From positions 51,233,098 through 51,297,097 of the forward strand of contig OX457025.1 of NCBI GenBank assembly GCA_949752745.1: 64,000 nucleotides of DNA, given 5' to 3'. Below the pieces are notes generated by a model. The model worked only from the letters and a program-made list of their open reading frames with translations, had not been told where the DNA came from and did no database searches. Numbering within the stretch: the first letter of the stretch is position 1; each line of letters opens with the position of its first letter. Source of the DNA: Protula sp. h YS-2021. Taxonomy: Eukaryota; Annelida; Polychaeta; Sabellida; Serpulidae. The translations under genes were made by a program, and so were the position numbers. Of the stretch, positions 58,430 to 64,000 are shown piece by piece.

Positions 58430-59045
58430 TATGTCTCCCCGACCAAGGGGAGACATATAGTGTTTGTACGTTCTGTGTCTGCATGTGTGCGTGCATATGT
58501 GTGTGTGTCAGTCTGTTGTGAACAAAATGCTGTGTGCAAGATATCTCGAGAACGAAACGTCGGACTTTATCGATTTATTCCTAGGTTAGGTCGGACGGTT
58601 CTTTCAACTTTTGACGCATGACACGTGATTAATGCAGGTGTATGACGTCATTACGTAAAAATATTGTATGCGAAATTTCTCAGCGGCTGAGCAATCGGAG
58701 AAAGTTGAAACTTGGTGGGATTTTTGCTTGGTAGGTCTGAAAGAATCTACAATTTTTTTCGCGAGTAGAACGAACGAATGTGGCGTATGACGTCACTACG
58801 GAAAATATGAATATATTTTGAACGAGATCTTGTGTGTAAAATGTCTCGATAATGGAAAGTCCAGTCGACTTAAAACTTCGTATGGGTATTCCTTGATTCA
58901 GTCAGACGACTATTTCAACTTTTGACGGGTTAAAAGTTATCAGTTGTTAAGCAAAATATTTCAACATCGGAAAGTCGGATCGACTTTAAATATGGTGTAG
59001 TTATTCCTCGAATAAGTCGCACGGTTTTGGTTAAACATGATTAAA
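58430..59045 (+). mobile_element. Palindrome-headed element with tandem core, copy 4
   Basis: A perfect 11-bp palindrome (TATGTCTCCCC 58430-58440, GGGGAGACATA 58447-58457) is followed by a TGTG-rich run and core units with AAGATATCTCGAGAACGAAA, GTATGACGTCATTACG and CGGCTGAGCAATCGG. The inverse relative is at 37241-38110. Confidence 0.8.
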
Positions 59046-59564
59046 CTCGTATAAAAAATCAAGAAAGGTGCATAAGATCAACAGCCAGCCCCCGCCTCCC
59101 CATTTTTTTACTCATCTGTTAACTAAGCATAGTTGTTAACTACCCGAACACTCGCGTAACGTCTAAAATACATCTACACTAGATCGGCAATATCGGCAAC
59201 TTCGTCGGCCGATGTATCGGTTGCACATAGGATTAACTATGGCCCGACGCATAATAGATATAGCGGCTTCGTACATCGGATATACATCGGGCCGATATAT
59301 CTTTAATACGTCGGGCCAACGTCGGAAATATCCCTACAAATTCTTCGACGTCGGATACCAACCGTCGGCTATACGTCGGTTATACGTTTATATTCCGATG
59401 CATTTCCGACGAACTTCCGATGATTTTTATACGTAAAAAAAATTGTTTCTAACCTTAACTGACCCATTGAACCTTTACCAACCATTCATAATTCACATAT
59501 TCATACATACACCATAGCATATTAATATACAACATAGCATACATTGCAACTGAACACTAGTACT

Positions 59565-59642
59565 TACTCGGGTTTGAACCGGGGACCTCTTGCATCCTAG
59601 GCGCGGAACATACCTCTACTCCACGGCGGCTGGGGCTAGTGT
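59565..59642 (-). mobile_element. tRNA-like head within the TA-flanked element
   Basis: Minus strand: GCCGCCGTGGAGTAGAGGTA (box A-like), CGCCTAGGATGCAAGAGG, and CCCCGGTTCAAACCCGAG (box B). It looks like a SINE captured inside the transposon. Confidence 0.65.
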
Positions 59643-60015
59643 ATTGAGGCAAATGATAATTTTCAAGTATATTCATAATGCTCCACTACTGATCCTTCAT
59701 AATGTCCCCTACAAAACGTCAATCGATAAATTTCCGACGCCGAATAAGCATCGGAAAATATGCGTTTTATAGATGTATAAAAAATACGTATAATATACGA
59801 TTGCAATATCGGCATCTTTTTTCCGATGTATTTCCGACGTCGTTTATACATAGGAAAATATGCGTTTTATAGACGTTTAAAAAAATGCGTATAATACGCG
59901 TTGGCAATATCGGCATCTTTTTCCGACGCTGTGGAATATGTGGAGCACTCGTACATAACGCAATATATATATATAGTTTTCATTTCAAGTTATGCGTGAA
60001 ATACACAAATTTAGC

Positions 60016-60365
60016 GATCCATTGGAAATCGGTATATTTCCGACGTTTCCCCGACAAATATAACTATATGTATAATATGCGTATATTTTTATATACATAT
60101 TACATGCTTGTAATATCTCAAATAAAAACATTGGTTTTCGTCGGAATTCGGTATATTTCCGACGCATAGCCGATGTAGTGATATATTTGAGATCCATTGG
60201 AAATCGGTATATTTCCGACGTTTCACCGACAAATATAACTATATGTATAATATACGTATATTTTTATATGCATATTACATGCTTGTAATATCTCAAATAA
60301 AAAAATTAGTTTTCGTCGGAATTCGGTATATTTCCGACGTATAGCCGATGCAGTGATATATTTGT
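60016..60365. repeat. Tandem pair of 175-bp units
   Basis: 60016-60190 and 60191-60365 both start GATCCATTGGAAATCGGTAT and share ATTACATGCTTGTAATATCT and TATTTCCGACG. They differ at only a handful of positions, so the duplication is recent compared with the surrounding decay. Confidence 0.92.
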
Positions 60366-60933
60366 ATATTATACGATTATTGTAATCCGTCGGTTATACA
60401 TCAGTAATATCTTTTTCAAAAACAATTAAGTTTTGTTCCGTCGGAAGTACGTCTATGTCAGAGGTTGGGCCAACATATACAAATATAAGTATAATGTACG
60501 TATAACTAAATACATCGAATATATCGAATACATGCAATATCCGTTTCATTTTTTTTTACCATTGGTCGGAAGTTAATCTATTTCCAACGTATAACCAATG
60601 CATAAAAATATATGTATAATATATGCATTGAGAAATACGTGTAATATATGAATATAATATTTTAGCAAAAAAAAATTCCCGATTGGTCGGAAGTTCGTCG
60701 GAAAAAGATGTCGGCCCGATGAATATTTGCCAACATCTATTAAACTGAGGAAAATAATCATCGGGCCAACGTCCGTAACCGATGAACTTCCGACGAATGA
60801 GAAAAAAATGGAAATTCGACTATTGCCAACCTATAACCGATGCATTACCGATGTATCGAAGCCGATGCCGACGTTTTCCGACCTGGTTTATACCGTTCCG
60901 ACGTCGGCCCGACGTTACGCGAGTGTTCGGGTA

Positions 60934-61604
60934 TACGCTGGGGATTTCAGCGTTTTCCAGAAGATTTTCGAGTGTTCCTGCATTCTTTAGAATGCTTCAA
61001 AACAGTAACAACATTACTGTCCGTCCATTGCTATTTGTTATTGCCTCAAATTGAGCTTTTTGTGCGTTTCTCATCTGTTCTCGGCTGTTACACAACATGC
61101 CACTCAGTCAGGGGTCAGTGTCAGTTGTGATGCATGATGAAGTCATGGAATGCTATTTATAGGTCTAAGGCTTAGACTCTAAGCAGGTCTAGCTATTGAT
61201 TGTTTTTTTTTTACTGCATGGTTGATTCGGTTGCCAAGGTGTTCTATATATAGGAGCTATATGTATGGATAAGCATTGTTTGCAAGGCATTTTTGGCTAT
61301 TAAAATTTATTCATCTGATATCTTGTGTTATGACGAAGCAGCTCACCATTTTGGCACCGAAATGCCTTCCCCGTTCTCCATCGAGATGAGTCATCTGATG
61401 TGCAGTTATGAAGAATGCCTTTCTAGGGCTTTTCCCCGATGGGAATGCACGAAGACAAAGTAGTATATCATAGCTATAACTACACTTAGGGTACAGATGG
61501 CTGCCGTTACCTTGCAAAAGGGTTAGATTTACGTGTGTAGTCAGACCTACATTAAAGGGGCGTATGGAGGATGATAAATAGCAAAAAAAAAAAAAAAAAA
61601 AAAA
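60934..61604. other. No recognised feature
   Basis: A poly-A run lies at ~61583-61603. The minus-strand ORF 61311-61517 has no recognised motif. Confidence 0.45.
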
Positions 61605-61860
61605 TACAGACCACCTTCAAGACCTGGATAAAAAGATGTTTGTCGTGACCCCTTCAAGATTCGGGTAGAAGACGTACGGTACAACTGCCTGTCTTGACCG
61701 ACTTCGAGACCCGGAAAAAAATGTAACGTACAGTAAAACTACTGTAGTGACCAACTTCATACCTGGATAAGAAGGGCCCACAGTAAAACCCGTTTGAGCG
61801 GCCACCGTCCAGACTCAGATGAAATAAGACATCCATTTATATTTGTTTTAGTGACCACCA
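61605..61860 (+). repeat. ~52-bp tandem repeat with CAGTAAAAC words
   Basis: About five diverged units with GTGACC.ACTTC.AGACC, GGATAAGAAG and CAGTAAAACCCGTTTGAGCG. The CAGTAAAACC word resembles pogo-like ends, as at 33391-33568. Confidence 0.65.
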
Positions 61861-62002
61861 TCTATTTTGGTTATTTTGAATTTCTTGCAATGAATTATAG
61901 TTATATTTGGAGAAAAGAATATTTTATTTTAGTAATTAGTCATTTTTTACGGGGGGGGGGGGGGATTATGGATTTAGTCGGGGTGACATTTGTTTTTGTT
62001 TA

Positions 62003-62092
62003 CTGTTTGCTATTGTGGGTTCGACTCCCACTGAGTGCTTTCATAGCGATTTCTTATGCAATAAACTGGCACTCCCCGGTGGTAGCATAGCA
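62003..62092 (+). mobile_element. SINE-B module, copy 4
   Basis: GTGGGTTCGACTCCCACTGA forms a good T-arm, followed by CATAGCGATTTCTTATGCAA, TAAACTGGCACTCCCCGGTG and GTAGC. It is the clearest copy of the module also seen at 28062, 28393 and 29400 on the minus strand. Confidence 0.7.
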
Positions 62093-62600
62093 ATATAAGT
62101 TTTAGACTAGAACGTATTACCAGTAAAACAGTTTATAGATGCCACTAAAATTTCCTCACAGGATAGAAGAAGTATCAAGAGAAGTGCTAGTGATGATAAG
62201 GAGTTTTATAAAATTTTATAAATACTACTGTGCTGCTATTTTGAAAAGAGTGATCCTTACATTCAAATGGAGGCATAAGGTCAATTCTTGGTCGTACACA
62301 AACAATTTTCAAGCAGATATTACTTGAAAAGCATTATAGTTTTAAATAAATATTTTCGAACTGCAGGAGCCGACACATTTGGGAAAACGCCCACTTAAAC
62401 TTTCTAATTCTAATTTGGCAAATTTTATATTCGTGAAAAGAATTGGAAGGAATCCGATCGAAACCGCGAGAGAAGCCTCTGAAAAGTGGGGAGAGGGCTG
62501 ATGCCCCCCCGGACCCCACGGTGGCTACGCCTATGAAATATGTTAGGGTTCCGATTATAAATCTAAGAGCAGTAACATTTTAAAGAGATTCAGAATCATT
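62093..62600. other. No recognised gene
   Basis: 62490-62536 (GCTGATGCCCCCCCGGACCC, CACGGTGGCTACGCC) resembles the end of a hAT-like MITE with no partner end seen. Confidence 0.45.
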
Positions 62601-62890
62601 TATTCCCCACTGGTAGAACCTGTGGGGAATATATGCGGTCGACCGTGTGTCGGTGTGTCATCAAGAGCTTGTTAACACGATAACTTAAAAACTGCTGCAA
62701 GGATTTTATTGAAACTTGGTATGTAGCTTCTATGGGAACAAGCGCAGATCGGTGTTGTAAATGGGCCAGGTTCGTCCAAGAAAAATGCACCAATTGGACT
62801 GGAAAATGTCAGCTCTTGATTGACTATTGATGGCCGTGTTCAATTAATGGGGGACCTGTGGGGAATATGTGGGCTACGCAAACTGCTCTA
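62601..62890 (+). mobile_element. Palindrome-headed element, copy 5
   Basis: Palindrome TATTCCCCAC (62601-62610) and GTGGGGAATA (62622-62631). Then AACACGATAACTTAAAAACT, GATTTTATTGAAACTTGGTA, and a closing ACCTGTGGGGAATATGTGGG at ~62850-62870 that repeats the head. Confidence 0.7.
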
Positions 62891-63235
62891 GTTTTTTAAA
62901 TGTTAAATTGTTGCACAGTTTTGGTAGATCGGACTAAAATATTCCTGTCGCCTCATAGAACACATCGATAATAATCAAGCCACCATGTCAATTGGCCGGG
63001 TTAAGAGACATTCTGAAAACCCTACCCCACCCCACCCCCAAAAAAGAACAAAAACTAAATTTCGTGCGGGTCATTACCTAGGGAACATATTGCTGGCAAA
63101 CTTGAAAACAATCGGCCCAAAAATCTAGGAGAAATAACATTTTTGAAAAATTGTTTACCTACAGCAACACATAACAGGGGAGGGGGGCACTTGGATCATT
63201 TTTAGTCCATTTTCGACCCTTTGAGCATAAAACTC
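62891..63235. other. No recognised feature
   Basis: AT-rich with short A/C runs near 63020-63050. Confidence 0.45.
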
Positions 63236-63400
63236 TTATATCAGAGACACCTCGGTGACCTTCAACTCTTTGGTCATGGTCAAGGCCAAAAACCGGAAGT
63301 TGATTATAATCTCGAAGATGGTTAGAGAAAGAGCGATTTTTTTAGCTTATTTTGGATTCTTTTGGCCTGAAACAAGTTAGGTAAAACATACATTTTCTCT
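63236..63400 (+). repeat. Single unit of the CCGGAAGTTGA family
   Basis: CACCTCGGTGACCTTCAACTC, GGCCAAAAACCGGAAGTTGA and GATGGTTAGAGAAAGAGCG match the units at 33840-34720. Confidence 0.8.
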
Positions 63401-64000
63401 TGTGGTTTTTGCAACGGGTCATTCCTCTATCTAGCAGCATTCGGTCTAGTTTTGATATGGTATCCTCTTAGATAATGACATGCGGAGCGAATATCTGAAA
63501 AAGCAAAACTTCTGTGGAAAACGCACAGTCCTGGACGGTAACTATCCCTTTTTCAGAGGAAATTGGCATACGGCACATACGTATGCCCTCAGAATTACCC
63601 CCTTTCTCCGCGTGTTTGCTACCTACCTACCAAACCACCCACCCATCCACCTACCGTGCTTTAAAAAATGCCAATGCTAATTTTTTGTAAATAGTTCTCC
63701 ACCTGTAGTTTAGGCGGGGCCTCCACGTGAATGAAGTAAAAGCCTTGTAACATTGCTAACTAGAGCGGCCAGTGCACACAATACACAAAAGTATGGGCTT
63801 ATACTCCACACTTTAAATCGATACATCTTATTTTCTTGTTTTTGCAAAAAAAAAAAAACAAATGTCTCCCCGACTAAGGTCATAATCCCACCCCTCCCCC
63901 CCAAAAAAAAAAACAAAAAACAATTTCCTTTTTTTGTTAATTGCTAAAATATTTATTTCTGCAAACATAATCATAATCATCGTTGTAAAAAATTCAAAAT
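63401..64000. other. No recognised gene; fragment of a palindrome-type head
   Basis: ATGTCTCCCCGACTAAGG at ~63863-63880 matches one palindrome arm of the element at 58430 with its second arm lost; a diverged inverse piece is at ~61957-61995. Poly-A and C-runs follow. Confidence 0.45.

Larger units (their letters stand above)
59141..60933. mobile_element. 1.8-kb TA-flanked DNA transposon with perfect 23-bp inverted ends
   Basis: The left end begins TACCCGAACACTCGCG (59141-59163 in full) and is matched without mismatch by its complement at 60911-60933. The outer TA on each side fits a TA target duplication. The interior has no transposase; it is filled with CGTCGGAA, TTCCGACG and GGGCCGACG words on both strands, a tandem pair of 175 bp, and a tRNA-like piece. 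It must have moved using another element's transposase. Superfamily unknown; TA duplication fits Tc1/mariner-like or similar groups. Confidence 0.9.

Overview
The window is eukaryotic, AT-rich and almost wholly made of mobile and tandem repeats. Evidence for a eukaryote includes tRNA-derived SINEs, non-LTR retrotransposon remnants with reverse transcriptase and RNase H motifs, hAT-type elements, long microsatellites and small exons bounded by GT/AG sites. Several elements combine a terminal palindrome, a (TCCG)n microsatellite and a tandem core of about 120-170 bp. That layout resembles the pearl / Helentron-associated elements described in bivalves, so a bivalve or other mollusc is my best guess. 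This is an inference; no host gene here fixes the species.

Layout. 0-5.5 kb: end of a composite repeat carrying a 51-bp minisatellite, a SINE with target-site duplication, CRE-like 19-bp repeats, a palindrome-headed tandem element and a LINE endonuclease remnant. 5.8-10.9 kb: a hAT-like MITE, GACCTTGACC arrays, a decayed protein kinase gene that keeps its intron, and an integrase-type transposase remnant. 12.3-15.3 kb: a decayed minus-strand LINE with RT and RNase H. 15.3-21.4 kb: a palindromic array of ~0.8-kb units around a spacer with strong hairpins. 22-26.1 kb: repeats, MITEs and a long-TIR foldback element.

26.2-27.9 kb: a candidate plus-strand host gene of six short exons. Its introns are all in the same phase and it carries a C1/PHD-like zinc motif. 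28-38 kb: SINEs, MITEs, a second minisatellite locus (inverted, interrupted by a SINE), and a lone 39-nt exon. 38.9-46.8 kb: a tandem array running into the 3' end of a candidate minus-strand gene with a PWWP-like domain. An internally deleted hAT element with perfect 8-bp target duplications sits in one of its introns.

47-64 kb: microsatellites, a ~145-bp tandem array joined to a third minisatellite locus, CRE/E-box repeats, hAT-like MITEs, a LINE C-terminal remnant, a G-rich inverted repeat, another palindrome-headed element, and a 1.8-kb TA-flanked transposon with perfect terminal repeats filled with CCGACG/CGTCGG words.

Two candidate host genes and one kinase pseudogene were assembled by eye from splice sites and matching reading-frame phase. 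They are gene models, not confirmed transcripts. No complete intact transposon ORF was seen.
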